From Dichomitus squalens LYAD-421 SS1 (Eukaryota > Basidiomycota > Agaricomycetes > Polyporales > Polyporaceae): 55,175 bases of DNA. The position numbers and the translations under genes were made by a program. The stretch covers positions 105,443-160,617 of the forward strand of contig NW_006766945.1 in the NCBI RefSeq assembly GCF_000275845.1, read 5' to 3'. The notes under the pieces are model-generated. The model ran no database searches, had not been told where the DNA came from, and was given only the letters and a program-made list of their open reading frames with translations. This document shows, piece after piece, positions 12,401 to 23,845 of this stretch (positions within the stretch are counted from its first letter, which is position 1; each line of letters begins with the position of its first letter).

Positions 12401-13769
12401 CACCGCCTGTTGTAGCGACCACGTGCTTGACCATCGACCAGTGAGTTCCGGTGTGTCTGAACCGTTCGGCTCGTTGTACCGACACGTCCTTAGCCCTTTG
12501 TTTGCAAAACGGAAGTTCGACTACTGCATTGTCGACGAAGCGTCACAGATCACACTGCCCACGTGTCTCGGCCCGTTGCGCTTCGCAGACAAGTTTGTGC
12601 TCGTTGGCGACCACTTCCAATTACCGCCGCTGGTGAGCATTGCGCGTCTCGTCACTTAACAAGTGACTTTATCGCGTTGCAGGTCAAGAACAAGGCTGCG
12701 AGAAAGGGTGGTCTCGAAGTCTCCCTATTCCGACGTCTATCGGACGCGCATCCCGAAGCTGTCGTCGACCTCACGCATCAGTACCGGATGAACTCGGACA
12801 TCATGCTATTGTCGAATAAGCTCATATACAGCAACCGGTTGAAGTGTGGTTCAGACTCAGTGGCCTCGCGGGGCCTTCATTTGCCGCAGGAGAAGAAGTT
12901 CATGGCGCTTGTGCATAGCAGGTCGACTTGTCGCGATTCTGGATGTTGGCTAAGCCAGCTGATGAGCGAGAGGTATGTCCAACTGCTACTCCGTTGAGCA
13001 GGCAGGGCTCATGTTCACGTCGCGCTTTGTTGCTGCTAGCTGCAAGGCCGTATTCGTCGACACAGACAATGTCCCTGCGCACGATTCCCGCGTGGGGGAC
13101 CTCGTCGAGAATCAGATCGAAGCTTCTTTGGTTCACCAGGTGACGGAATGTCTGCTTGGGTGTGGCGCTGAGCAACACCAGATCGGCGTCATCTCGCTAT
13201 ATCGACAGCAGCTCAAGCTCCTATCGTACCTGCTGCAAGAAAGGAAGGGGCTGGAGATCCTGACCGCTGACCGAAGTCAGGGACGCGACAAAGACTGTAT
13301 CATCATCTCCATGGTCCGCTCAAACAGCGAAGGCTTGGTACGTCATCTGTCCTGCTGTGCATCGCTCAATGACATTATCTGAACACCCTTCAAGATTGGA
13401 GAGCTTATGAAAGACTGGCGCCGGATGAACGTCTCTTTCACCCGTGCACGCTCAAAGCTCATCATCATCGGCTCGCGGAAGACCCTCCAACAGGCGCCAT
13501 TACTCAAGGACTTCTTCGAGTTGATGGATCGCCAGGGTTGGATCCAGACTCTCTCTCCTGACGCTCACCTCATGCACAACTTCGGCAATGTGGTACCGCG
13601 GAAGCGTAGTGCTACAGACATGACTTCCGATGCCTCTGAGAACAGTGTACTACGCGCAGTGAGTGGTGATGGAGAGAAAGCGAAGAGGGCGAAGGTTATC
13701 AGGTCATCTGGGGAAGCTATCTTGACGGGCAGGCCCCTGTTGCAGGACATTGTGAACGATCAGAAATAA
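9480..13769 (+). CDS. DNA2: ATP-dependent helicase/nuclease DNA2
   Basis: Dna2 cleaves flaps in Okazaki fragment maturation and resects DNA ends. Ten exons join without phase conflict into 1,261 codons. The N-terminal RecB/Cas4-type nuclease has GNILHEVMQTC, GLKGKIDASVE, the catalytic FEIKTGR and AQTMLYTLL (QxxxY). Its Fe-S cluster cysteines are visible as SHCSRRPLLANM upstream and CGKCFALDTC downstream. The SF1 helicase part shows Walker A GMPGTGKTT, motif II VDEASQ with GDHFQLPPL, HQYRMN, the motif V region TADRSQGRDKD and motif VI MNVSFTRARSK. All key residues are intact. Exons: 9480-9836, 9892-9996, 10058-10142, 10196-10620, 10674-12263, 12319-12440, 12494-12632, 12683-12972, 13040-13337 and 13395-13769. 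It converges on USB1 with 145 bp between stop codons. Confidence 0.97.
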
Positions 13770-13914
13770 CATTCGCGTTCCACTACGGATCTTGATTCGG
13801 ATACGACCTAGCATTGTATACTTATATTGGCTTAGACACAGTACCTGCGATACCTGTAACATTATGTAGGCTCGAACGGATTTGCCGTACATCGGCGAGG
13901 ATCACGAGGATGAT

Positions 13915-15055
13915 CTACTCATACAACCTCCACTTGCTGACCTCTTTGCCTATTCGAAGATGCACCTCTTGCGCCTCGAAGTCTCCTACTCCACGCTGGA
14001 CTAGCTCATGGCAGAACTCCGCCCGCAATTGCGGTATCAGCGACGGAGGGAATTGGAAGATGGTCGGAAAATCGGTCGTGTTAGAGGTTGAGGTTACTCC
14101 GTGTTCGCCCGGGTGGCGATTTGATACCACTTGTGTGGAAGGCAGGTGTACTTCGCCCGTCGTGTCGCCGATCGGTGTTTTGGCTCCATCGAGGAGAGCC
14201 CAGGCAATGGACGCATGGAAACGGGGATCCTCGTAGAACTCTTTTTGTCGGATTGCACGCAGCGCAGGAGTCAAATTTTCGACGAGTGTCTTCAACTGCG
14301 ATCCGTCAGTAGTCAGTGCAGGTCGCTCCAGCATAGCCGTACTCACGTGGTCATGCCCAGCGCCGATCTCCAGAGTCAGGAAGGTCCGTGTGCGCTCATC
14401 GTTCGTCAATTCCGAGAATGTCACGAAGGACGCAGAGAATCTAAGAGGAGCGATACCAGTGTCAACAGGTTCTGCATCGTTCAGCGGTCGAGAGGATGCT
14501 CACTTTGCCTTCGCTTTGATTGCTGATCTTACAGCACGCTTGAACTCTTCACGTTGGTGAGCTCGTAGATAGGTAGGCCGAGTCAACGAGATATGCAGCT
14601 CAATTGAGTCGGCTTCTAGGTTTGATGATTCACCGGGCTCCTTGAGGGCGTCGCCATCCGAGAAACCAATGGGCTGCAATGACGGCACTAGTCTTTTCGC
14701 AGCCGAGTATATTCGCATCAGCAGTGCGAGTAGTTTCGACACTCTAGGGATGACGATTGGGACGTAGACGTAGGCAGCAAATTGACCCTCGACATGCGGC
14801 GTCGTGCGTCGTCTGCCTTGATGAAGGGCAGGATTGTCGACAGGGACTCGAGGCTGGAGATGAGTGCCAAGAGCGGGAAGCTTCCTAGAGAATGCTTTGT
14901 GGGATGTCGCAGGGAACAGGGGTAGTCAACTCGAACACTCACCTAGGCTTCTTCGCAAGCGGCTGTGCGGACGAAGAAGGTTGAACAAAGGTCGTTTGGG
15001 ATCCTTCCTCGTCCGAACTCCCATACTCCACGAGAGAGGAGGAGTTCCTTTTCAT
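13915..15055 (-). CDS. USB1: U6 snRNA phosphodiesterase Usb1 (Mpn1)
   Basis: Usb1 is a 2H-family 3' exonuclease that trims the oligo-U tail of U6 snRNA in the nucleus. Both catalytic HxS motifs are present: ELHISLTRP in exon 2 and RFHASIAW in exon 4. The family segment LHQGRRRTTPHVEGQFAAYV follows the basic N-terminus (KKPRKLPALGTHLQP), and the C-terminus ends EVHLRIGKEVSKWRLYE. Four exons (14943-15055, 14504-14884, 14347-14440, 13915-14295) join to 322 codons with consistent phase and GT-AG ends. The ATG at 15055 gives a Ser-rich acidic start typical of fungal members. It is 3'-to-3' with DNA2. Confidence 0.95.
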
Positions 15056-15416
15056 TACACCAAGCAGAATACGACTTCAGTGAATCTCTCTGCTCGATCC
15101 CGGCTATGTTCCCCACAGCGCAAGAACTTTGTGGAGAACTCGTCGGGTATGTTCCAGCCACGCCGTCAGACTCTCCATATATGGTAAGTCCGGACTCCGG
15201 TGACCGTTCTTCACCTGCACAACCTCCCTAGCTCCCTTGACCCCCAGTCTATCGTCTCCTGAGTACAAGGCGCCCAACTTAACGAGGAGCCGTCTACAAT
15301 AGCTCCGGTCAGCATGAGTACCGCTCAGAATTGGCTTGATCTCATAGCCGAAGAAACGCCCGGCGGCTTTGGGGACGTCACGTAGTGTACAAGGCAGATA
15401 CTTAAGTTTTGGGCTA
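15056..15416. other. USB1 upstream region, no confident gene
   Basis: A minus-strand open frame crosses this stretch (about 15104-15535). It overlaps the USB1 promoter and has no motif I recognise, so I do not call it a gene. Confidence 0.4.
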
Positions 15417-15900
15417 TTCTGCCGGCAGATATGGCAGATATGGCAGTTGCCATGGTCGGCAGAAACTGGCAAATATTCAAGCGCCTCCGTGGAGAGACAT
15501 CGAGTCTGGACTCTGGAGTGAGTTCCTCTTGACATACATTCATCAGAGTGCCCTAGGGAGTACCTGAAAACGTTGTCAGCTTACCATTCAGCCTCAGATG
15601 AGGCTTCGACGCTTTCTGAAGGGGTGTAGTGCATGAAGAGCGGCGTAGGCTGTTCCTCATTGTTCTAGCGCCGGTCACACTTTCACCAAAGAACAAGGTG
15701 AGAGCAATCAATATCGTCCTGGGTCCACAGAACGCAGTGCTGTGGAAGCCGTCACATACTAGTACTTCTACGCTTTTGTATGAGTACCCAGGCATCAGAA
15801 GCCTGCGGGAACCACTCCTAAGACCATTTTCTGGTATGAGCGCTAAATATATCTGCCAGTATTTGCCAGTACTTGCAGGGCCCCATCAGGAAAACGTCAC

Positions 15901-16120
15901 GGACTTGGACCCATACTTGGGCCCAAGTTCATGTACTTGGACTCAAGTCCATGTACTTGGCCTCAAGTCCGTGTACTTGGCCTCAAGTCCGTGTACTTGG
16001 ACTCAAGTCCGTGTACTTGGCCTCAAGTCCATGTACTTGGCCCCAAGTCCATGTACTTGGTCCCAAGTACACGGACTTGACCCAAGTCTATATACTTGGG
16101 GTACTTGGGGTGCTTGGGCC
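15901..16120. repeat. About 20-bp tandem repeat array (left)
   Basis: About nine copies of a roughly 20-bp unit close to GTACTTGGCCTCAAGTCCGT run head to tail. They vary mainly at one position in the GGAC/GGCC core and at CCAT/CCGT. Each unit contains ACTTGG and its complement-like CCAAGT or TCAAGT, so single strands could fold into many small hairpins. Translation of the array gives repetitive peptide that I regard as an artefact. Confidence 0.85.
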
Positions 16121-16514
16121 ACAACTTGGACTTTACATGTTGACTTCAGTATACTCAGGCCTCAATTTGAGCAATTGGTGTTTTATCAGTCACACATCTT
16201 GTATACTTCTTATGTAATAATATCTATCATAGACAACCATACACTAGTTGTAAACCAGTCTGTTTTAAGGCTGTAGAAGCAGCTTTATAGTCTATGAGAA
16301 GAAGGGCAATAACATGTGATAGAAGACTTTAAGTTGTTACAATGTGCTTGTTTCAGTAGTGATACAGAGGTACAATATCCAGATAATGCTCAAGAATAGT
16401 GGTATCAGTGGTGGATGTCCAAGTTCTGCTATTGTACAGGTGAGGATGGTGAAGAACTTCTCGGAGTCCAGCAAAGAGCGCTATATATGGCTGCTATTCT
16501 GTGCTACAGTGTGA

Positions 16515-16601
16515 GCTTCTGTGGTGTAGTGGTTGAACATGCTGTGTTAGACACTGAATTTGCAGGTCGCCGGTTCAATTCCTTGTAGTGGCATTTTTTT
16601 T
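16515..16601 (+). other. tRNA-like Pol III unit (tRNA-derived SINE head or degenerate tRNA)
   Basis: An A box TGGTGTAGTGG (16522-16532) and a B box GGTTCAATTCC (16572-16582) have the right consensus and spacing. A run of eight T (16594-16601) follows the tRNA-like 3' end directly, as a Pol III terminator would. The ends GCTTCTG and TAGTGGC can pair over most of a 7-bp acceptor stem, but the anticodon and T stems pair poorly. It is therefore unlikely to be a working tRNA. It fits a tRNA-derived repeat inside the inverted-repeat element. Confidence 0.6.
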
Positions 16602-16709
16602 GCCGCCGCTGCACCCGCTAACAAATATTGTACACTTGACCTTGATCAAGAGCAGCTGTCCTTTGATTGACTTCCATGCATATCATCTTTATTCAATACA
16701 TCTCACAGT

Positions 16710-16880
16710 GAACTTGGGCATGAACTTGAACAGGGACTTGGAGGACTTGGCCAAGTACCTGGTACTTGGCCAAGTCGACCCACCCGACTTGGCCAAGTCC
16801 ATTGGACTTGGGGTACTTGAGGTACTTGGGATACTTGAGGTACTTGGCCAAGTACCCCAAGTACCTGTACAAGTCCGTGA
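16710..16880. repeat. ACTTGG/CCAAGT array (right)
   Basis: This array is built from the same CAAGT/ACTTG words as the left one, for example ACTTGGCCAAGT palindromes, and has mirror placement inside the right inverted block. It is less regular than the left array. Confidence 0.7.
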
Positions 16881-17245
16881 CATTTTCCTGATGCGCTGGC
16901 AGAACGGCAATTGCCACTGGCACAATGGCAGCGGCAGAATGGCAGCATTCTGCCGCGTACACTAGGCACAACTGAGGAGAAGTATGAGCCTAGCACCGTG
17001 CATCATGAGTTGATCAGGGTCGCCGGGATGTCAGACAAATTGTGAGTTGCGCTTGATTCACAGGAGGCGATTGTTCCCCGGACCGCAGCCGGAAGACAAC
17101 ATGAAGGCCCGACATCTCACTTTTGAAACACGTCTCCCCATGAGAATATACCCGCAGAGAGTGCCTAGGGACATCAAAGTGGGTGAGGCGCAAAAAATTT
17201 GAATAGCCTCACAAAGCAGGATCCAGCCTACGACTATGCGTCGAG

Positions 17246-18564
17246 CTACAAAGGTGATCCATACAGCTTCTCGTTCTCGTACAAAAGTCTCAATAACTTG
17301 CCCAGCGCCCTCCTAGGCCTATCTACATCCACCGCCCACGGTTTAACCTTTATCTTGTTATGAGGCTTGAAATTCATCAACAGCTCGCCCTCACGGGGTC
17401 TTAGCTGCGCTATCGGATATGTGAGGCCACTAGGAGGAGGTACCTCCCGTATGGGATCCTGATCCACGAAACCCTTTACGCGGAGGACGACGACACGCTT
17501 GCCGGCGTGCCCAGGAAGCGTTGATCGCTCAAAGCAGCACCTAATCGAGCCTGTCGCCGATGGGGTAGGCGAACGTTTAGCATCAATGAGACAGGCGATG
17601 TATATAAATGAAGACCACCACCTTCGTAAGGGCTGTAAAAAACTTTCTGTCCCTGTACACGGGGTTCGATCGACGCCAATCTGATGGGGGCGCGTCCCAG
17701 TGCCTTGAGTTCGATTGCATCCGTGCCTATAGCCACTAAAACTCCGTTTTGCACGCTGGAGAGACGCAGGATGATCTCCTGGCCAAAGAAGCTGACGGTT
17801 CTGACTGCGGAGTTAAGGTTTTTGCGATGCGCTTTGGCCGGTTGCTGTGTTTCGCCCTCCTCAAATGTCGACATGGGAGAACACCGTGCAGCGATCTCGA
17901 GTGTCTTCTGCGATACCAAGCCATCTTGGAGGAGAAGGGGGAGCAGCGGATATAAGATTTTTTGGACCGCGAGCCTGAATAATGGAAGCTTCCATACGCT
18001 TCCATCGCTGACGAGCAAGTCGGAACCCGCAGCGAAGCCAGCGGGGTCGGAGGAGGGTGTGCGGCGGAAGCGGATCTCGCCTGCAAGTGGAGGACTATGC
18101 GGAGGCAGGAAATAGTACAAGAATCCGCGAGTATCGGGAGGATAACGACCAGCCAATCCCCATCCAGTTGCCGTCAACTTGACCGCGGTAACGGGATACT
18201 CGGACGTGCCGATCACTGACACGTCCCGTGGTGCAGGATTGACGGCGCATGCAAAGCGCAAGCTAAAGTCGAGGTGGTCGTCCGCAGTCAGCTTGGCAGG
18301 ATCGAGCGTCCGAATTATACGAGTCCTAGGCCCCCTGATCACCTTCGCCTGTTTCTCCAAAGCGATGGTACTGTCCGCATTGGTTTCCGCCCTTTCGGAT
18401 TCGGCAGTGAAGTGTCTTCTCGGGACAGATTTGACGAGCTTCGGGCACTTGCGGATTTGGAGCGTCGGTAGGATACAGCCAGAACCTCGAAGCGTCCTTG
18501 CTAACTCGTCCTGAGCCTGTCTTTGGCTGAACCGTGACGACGTCCACACCAACGTCCGCAGCAT
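17246..18564 (-). CDS. Conserved-looking hypothetical protein, two exons
   Basis: I do not recognise the family. Exon 1 (17622-18564) has an ATG start and a basic, serine-containing N-terminus that could be an organelle targeting signal (inference). A 71-nt intron (17551-17621, GTGGTG...GACAG) joins it to exon 2 (17246-17550) in frame, giving 415 codons. Without that splice exon 1 runs into a stop and the frame that continues to 17246 is lost, which supports the junction. Features visible are FLYYFLPPHSPPLAGEIRFR, a hydrophobic LYPLLPLLLQDG, and a C-terminal part PIAQLRPREGELLMNF with many charged residues. Balanced composition and uninterrupted length argue for a real gene. It lies downstream of STN1 on the same strand. 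Confidence 0.8.
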
Positions 18565-18917
18565 CTAGATCGCTAGCGTCAGTCAGCAGACTGTCATATC
18601 ATAGTATAGTCGTGCCTTCTCAGATACACATACCCGTCTTTCGAGTGTCCACCGGTTGTGAAAAGGTTGCGTGTTCGAACGGTGATTGTGATGATGCCAG
18701 CATAACTGCAGGTCCGTGTGACCCCGGCTGTGGCTGGTCTCGGCCCGACTAGCCGCTTGCAGTCGAAGGCATCGAGCAGATGTACATTGAGTACCCGTTG
18801 AACGTGACCAGTGCGAAATAAGCCATCGCTGGATGATTTGAAGAAGTATATACTTCGAGCACAGATACGTCGTTCCCATCTTCCCAGCTAGCAAGCATCC
18901 AACGCCCCGCATGCCAT
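18565..18917. other. Intergenic, no gene recognised
   Basis: This lies between the STN1 stop and the start of the next minus-strand gene. It holds the promoter of the latter. I see no other feature. Confidence 0.5.
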
Positions 18918-21257
18918 TCACCCACACACCTCCCACCGTCCCTTCCCAACACACCACAACCGCCCCTCCCTCCGTCCCCATTCCAACGCCTCCTGCACGG
19001 TCCACTCTCCTACACGCGCCCACTGCTCGTCCGTGTTCCGCAACCATGCCAGCAACTCCTCCTTCGTCGGCCCGGGCGGAGGCCCCGCCTCCAACTCCTT
19101 CTCTCGCTCCTGCGCCCTCAGCCGCTCGATGATTGACTGCGACCTGCTCGCCGACGGCTTGGGCTTGGTGATGGCCTCGCTCACCCCCGCAGGAGAGATC
19201 TTCTCCAGCGCCAGCCGCCGTATCGCGTCCTCGAGCACGCGCGAGAAGTACGCAGGGGTGAGCGGGACATACGCCTCCTCCCCGGGCTGGGGATCGCTCA
19301 GCTCTGCGGCGTCGTCGTCCCACTCCTCGTACGACGGGCGCGAGCGCGCCGAGGTAGCCGAGCCCGTGCTCGTGTTCGCTCGCCAGAGCCCGCCAGTTGA
19401 ACACGAGGACGAGGAGAGGAACGGGTCGAGCGTAGGAGCGGGGGCGGGGAGCGGGCGAACGGGCCCGCTCCAGAGGATGATGTCGCCCTCTGTGAAGAGC
19501 GTCCGGATGGCCTGCTTGAAGAGCCTCTTGACGGCAGCCGCAGTGGGACCTTGGCTTGAGCCCGAGGCCGACGAAGATCTGCGGGGTGCCGAGGCCTTGC
19601 CTATCCTCTTGTCCGAGGGATTGGATTGCGGCGCTGCATTGGCTTTCTTCCGCTCTTCCTTCTCACGCCTGTGGGCGTCTGCTGCGATGACGCGACGGGC
19701 CAGAAGCGAGAGATCGGGGACGCGGCGGAGGTGCGAGAGCGTGTAGCCGTACATCTCGTCGTCTCCGTCGTCCTCGGGGACATTTTTGTCATCCGACTCT
19801 GCGTCCGTATCATTCTCGACATGTGAGAGCTGAGACGCGCGAGGTGTGCGATCCTTGTCACGTCCCCGCAGGCGAGAAGGACGAGGAGTCTCATCGGTGC
19901 GGCGACTATGGGACTTGGTGGGAGTGTCTAGCACGTCCCTTATCCGCTGTGTAGTGCGGGGGGTCGGAGTCGGCGAGACGGACCTCGTTACGGAGTGGTG
20001 ACGTGTTCGAGGTGGCCGTGGTGCGCTGTCCATGTAATGCTTGACATAGATACGGAATGTGTTCGCGGTGAGGTCACGCGTGTGCAAGCGAGAGGGATGG
20101 CGTAGACGTGGTGCCTGTGGCGTCTCATGTCAGGACAACTAGAAGCAATACCGTACACTGCCACACTTGCCTTCGCATCTCCAGCCGTGCTCGATGCAGG
20201 GGAGGACGAGGCTACGGAGGTGCTGGGCGAGGTGTTCGTTGAAGATGCTATAGAACGGACGGAGGCGGGGGTCTTAGGCCCCTGCACGTTGGCGCGCTTT
20301 GAAGGTGAATTAGGCCGGTTGAGCGCAGGAAATGTAGGATGTGTGGGAATCGGAGGTGGGTTGAAAGGCGGTAATGGCTCTGTTGGGTAGTAGGTAGTGC
20401 GATGCAGCTCGGACACAGCGAGCCAGTGACTTGGCTCGTCGTTATATGAAGCACAACGAGCTGGAGTAGTGTCGGTCAGCCACCGTTGCCCGAAGTATAG
20501 GGAGACTCACAAATCTCATCCACAAGTAGAATCCGAGTATCGTGCCTGGAAACAACGCGTCCTACGACTTGTACAGATTTCCCAACTCGTGCGGCGGGTT
20601 TCGGAGGGGGAGGAGGTTCCGCGCGAGTATGTGTCGAGGAAGATGCTGTTGGGGCCACCTTGCGTGCAGAGAACAGATAGTCTGAGAAGGAAGGCCCCGC
20701 CTTCCTACTGGTGGTATCAGGAGCAGGAGCGGCGACTTTCGCTTTGGGCTTGACGGGGCCCGGAGGGACGAGTTGAGCATGTGCCAATGCACAATCAAGG
20801 ATCGCTGTCCCGTCGTCTATCGTGTAGACTGTGCGTTTGTCCCAGACTGCCACGCCGACCAGGAGACCGACAAGGCGGACGGTTCGACAAGGTATACGGC
20901 CCAACCAGAAGTATTCCATATCTAGAGGTGAGGCATGCGTAAAGAGAGACATGCGTATCAGAGTACTGATGTCTCACCTCTCATTCCACTTGGTTTCATC
21001 TCGAACACGTCTCGTACGAAGCAGGGTGTGACCGCCGCTCTCGTGAACGTCCATCGGAGTATGTCAGTTGGAGCGGGCTGAGGTTGTTCTGCCTCCTTTT
21101 CGCTTGAGGGAGCTGTCGTTGACGCAGTCCGAGCATTGTTGTCTGGTACTTGCTGCTTGGCGGCGTCTAGTTTCCTTCGCTTGGAAGGCGTCAAGAGGAT
21201 GGATGAGCTACGGGAGATGGCTGTCCTCGTTTGCGGTATTGTTGAGGTATGGCTCAT
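18918..21257 (-). CDS. STN1: CST complex subunit Stn1 (telomere capping)
   Basis: Stn1 binds telomeric single-stranded DNA partners and promotes fill-in by polymerase alpha. Four exons (20978-21257, 20921-20511, 20460-20171, 20114-18918) join to 725 codons. The N-terminal OB fold shows FWLGRIPCRTVRLVGLLVGV, RTVYTIDDGTAILDCALAHA, an insertion rich in Ser/Pro/Lys, then GKSVQVVGRVV and RILLVDEI. The C-terminal half has YTLSHLRRVPDLSLLARRV, then RLFKQAIRTLFTEGDIIL and TPAYFSRVLEDAIRRLAL, fitting the winged-helix-like region of Stn1. The third intron (20115-20170) starts with GCAAGT, so it is a GC-AG intron. It restores the frame into LHTRDLTANTFRIYV exactly. Family call rests on the OB-fold pattern and overall architecture. 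Confidence 0.88.
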
Positions 21258-23845
21258 TCACGCAAATTGCAGACTGTGTACGAATGTAGAATAGAATTGG
21301 TGTGGTGGGAGAAAGCAAGCATTGGAGCAGCGTCGAGCGAGACGACCGAGCAAACCAAACTTGGCCACTGACTCTACGCGCCGCTCGCGTTCTGTCCACG
21401 TGACACATCGAGCACGCTCCACGTGAGGGCCTGGCGTCTGCATGGGGCGTCTATGTGGACCGTAAACTCTGCTGCGAAGTGCGCGCTCCGGTTTTAGCAC
21501 GCTCCTGCCGCCCCTTGCCCTACCGCAGCTCCCTGTATCTCATAGGAACTACTGGATACGGAACATGCTACTTGACTTGGCAGAGTATACGCCATGATTC
21601 AATTATGCCGGGCAGAGGACGGTGGGGTGGTCGAACTGATAATTTCGCTCTGCCAGGGTCTGGAGAGGTACACGTTAACGTCCCCATATGCGCTTCATGT
21701 TTGCAACTCCTCAATGGCAGCAGGTTGCATAGTCTGGGCCACTTCATCTACCAGAAGATGGGGGTTCCACCAGAAGTCATATGGGCGTAACTCTCCGACG
21801 GAAGGCCACTCAAGGCTGTCAACGTCCGCGAGCTTGCAGGATTGGAAGATCAGGTGAGCCCTCAGACTATCCATGCCGTGCAAGCACCCACAATGTGCCA
21901 GACTATATACGTCTTCAACAAGACGACGCTGAGGACTCGTGCTCATGCTGAGGGAAGCCTACTATGATCGCATTTATGTACACAGGGACGATTTCGAAGT
22001 GCGGTCAGTGGTACATCAATGAGTTGCATATCAATATCCTGCGAACACCCTACCTGAACTAATCAGTTTCACCGCAGTGACACACAGGATGTGGCTGGCA
22101 GGAAAGAACAATCTGGTAACAAACACGTCGCGACTAATACAGGTAAGTTATACAGATACAATATGAGACAAATCATCGCTCTGCTGAAGAGAAAATTCAT
22201 GCCATTAGATGAACACTGAGAAGGCTGGACATCTTAGAAGGTAACTCACAGTCGCACGGCAGGGAGGCCCGGGATCGACCCGTCACCCTTGTCCCGGCCG
22301 GGACACGTCGGACGGCATGTTGTACTGTTCCATAGCTTCAGCTTCGGAGATCTCGAATAGGGCGCACGCCTCTAGAATCGTACCCTGGCTTCTTTTTTGC
22401 TGCAGGGGAGGCCTGGACTGAGAAACGGTCAGTGACGTAGTAATTCTGGGAATAAACTGAATGCGTACAAGACCCGATAGGATTGGGGCGAGAAGTGCCC
22501 GTTCAACGGATTTGGAACATCGCTTGGTATCTCTTTGGGAGGAGGCCGTACCACAGTCCAATCCAGCACTCCAAGACGGTATACTGACATCGGGTTTCAG
22601 GGTCAGGTCGCTCCGTGCTGGCTCATTTATACCGTCTATGATACTCGCAATGGCCTTACAACTCAATTGAGCTTGCCAGTCTCCCGAGAAACATCCAAGC
22701 CAAAGTGTTGAAATATTCTGATATAGATTGGCTGGGACATTCAAGTTGACCATTTCTTGTCATCCTTTGGGTGGTTGGGTAGGCATTGCAGCTGTTTGTG
22801 GGACTTGGGTGCTCAAACGACCATGGCAACTGGGAAGGCTCCTAAGGAGCCGTCACAAAGATGGTAGTGGCCCCCTCTGCACTCGAGTTGTGATGCAAGC
22901 TGGTGAGACAAGCGAGGCACACGCACGCTGAGAGAGTGGAGTCCACGGCAGTCGCTCAGCGATCGGCTGACCTTTCGAGCCACTCCCGTTCCCTGAGCAC
23001 ATGCCTATTGTCCGCGCCATAGTACTTATCAGCTATCGCCACATCCTACCGATAAGGGCTTTATGTACTGGTAGCATTCATCCACATCCTCTCACCTATA
23101 TCGATACATGCATGAGAGACGTCTCGTTTGTTCTCGGTATCCAAAATCCCTACTAGTACAGCTCGCTCGCCATGCCGCGACCCACCCCTTTGTCTACGCC
23201 TCTCCAATAGGAGGCAGGTTCGCATGTCTTCGATGCGCCGAGCCCCGTCTTCGTCGACTGATGCCCTTATGTATGTGCGTACGCAAGATGCCAAGACCGA
23301 TGCTAGAGCAGAGGCTGCTGGGAATCGGGGGCCGACCAACTTGAAGTGCTCACATCGAGTTGCAGTCAGTCCTAACGACAGCATACGGCTCCCACAAGGA
23401 AAAAAAGGGAGCTCGAAATACTTATTAGGATCAAGACCCTTTGCGGCACAAGAGTCACGAGTGAACGTAGAGTACCATAAACTATTGCAGTTACAATGCC
23501 ATGTAAGGCGGTTCCGGGGTAACGCTACATAGGAGGTCCGCGCAGAGAAAGGTCTGTGGAGGCGCTTCGAGTGCATCAGAGGTATGGAATCGTGACGAGA
23601 GAGCTCTTGTCGTGTCTATGCTGGTTTCAGCAAAGAGAAGGGTATATGTAGCAGCGGGTATATGCGGGTATAGGTGAAGTGACTTGGAATCTCGCAATGG
23701 GTATAGGGATCAGGCTGGAGGTATACTTATCCTTAGTCTCACCTCCACCACCGAGTCGATGTGCTGTTGCGCAGAAGGCGGATCCGGGTCGGGGTATATA
23801 GTATGACTGTGGGGGAACGGGTCGATGAAGGCATCGCCGATATAT
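21258..23845. other. 2.6 kb without a recognisable gene
   Basis: Several open frames occur, for example 22283-22753 (-, 156 codons, ATG start, no recognised motif), 21695-21946 (-) and 23061-23576 (-). None has a family signature, and I could not extend any by convincing splicing. The 22283-22753 frame is the best candidate for an unannotated lineage-specific gene, at low confidence. The segment next to 21257 is the STN1 promoter. Confidence 0.4.

Larger units (their letters stand above)
15417..16955. mobile_element. Non-autonomous inverted-repeat element with repeat arrays and a Pol III-like unit
   Basis: Two 23-bp blocks match in inverse orientation with one difference: ATCAGGAAAACGTCACGGAC onward at 15885-15907 and its complement at 16870-16892. 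Outside them lie short palindromes built from the same TTCTGCCG/CGGCAGAA core (15417-15424 with 15457-15464, and the 10-bp hairpin 16932-16955). Just inside each block is an array of CAAGT/ACTTG short repeats. A tRNA-like sequence with a T-run sits near the right array. No transposase-like frame is present. I infer a non-autonomous element or a nested set of them. The exact ends are uncertain and I see no clear target-site duplication. Confidence 0.45.

Noticed and set aside
15104..15535. Minus-strand open frame of about 140 codons upstream of USB1
   Set aside because: It overlaps the USB1 promoter and the edge of the repeat element, has no recognisable motif and no supporting splice pattern.
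15629..16276. Plus-strand open frames of over 200 codons crossing the repeat array
   Set aside because: Half of the peptide is a direct translation of the 20-bp tandem repeat, and several frames are open in the same way. No family motif.
9480..21257. A DNA2-STN1 telomere gene cluster
   Set aside because: Both genes act at telomeres, but they are separated by USB1, a repeat element and an unrelated gene, and are on opposite strands. Proximity is most likely chance.
22265..22320. B-box-like GGTCGATCCC on the minus strand
   Set aside because: It lacks one base of the B-box consensus and has no A box or cloverleaf at the right distance.
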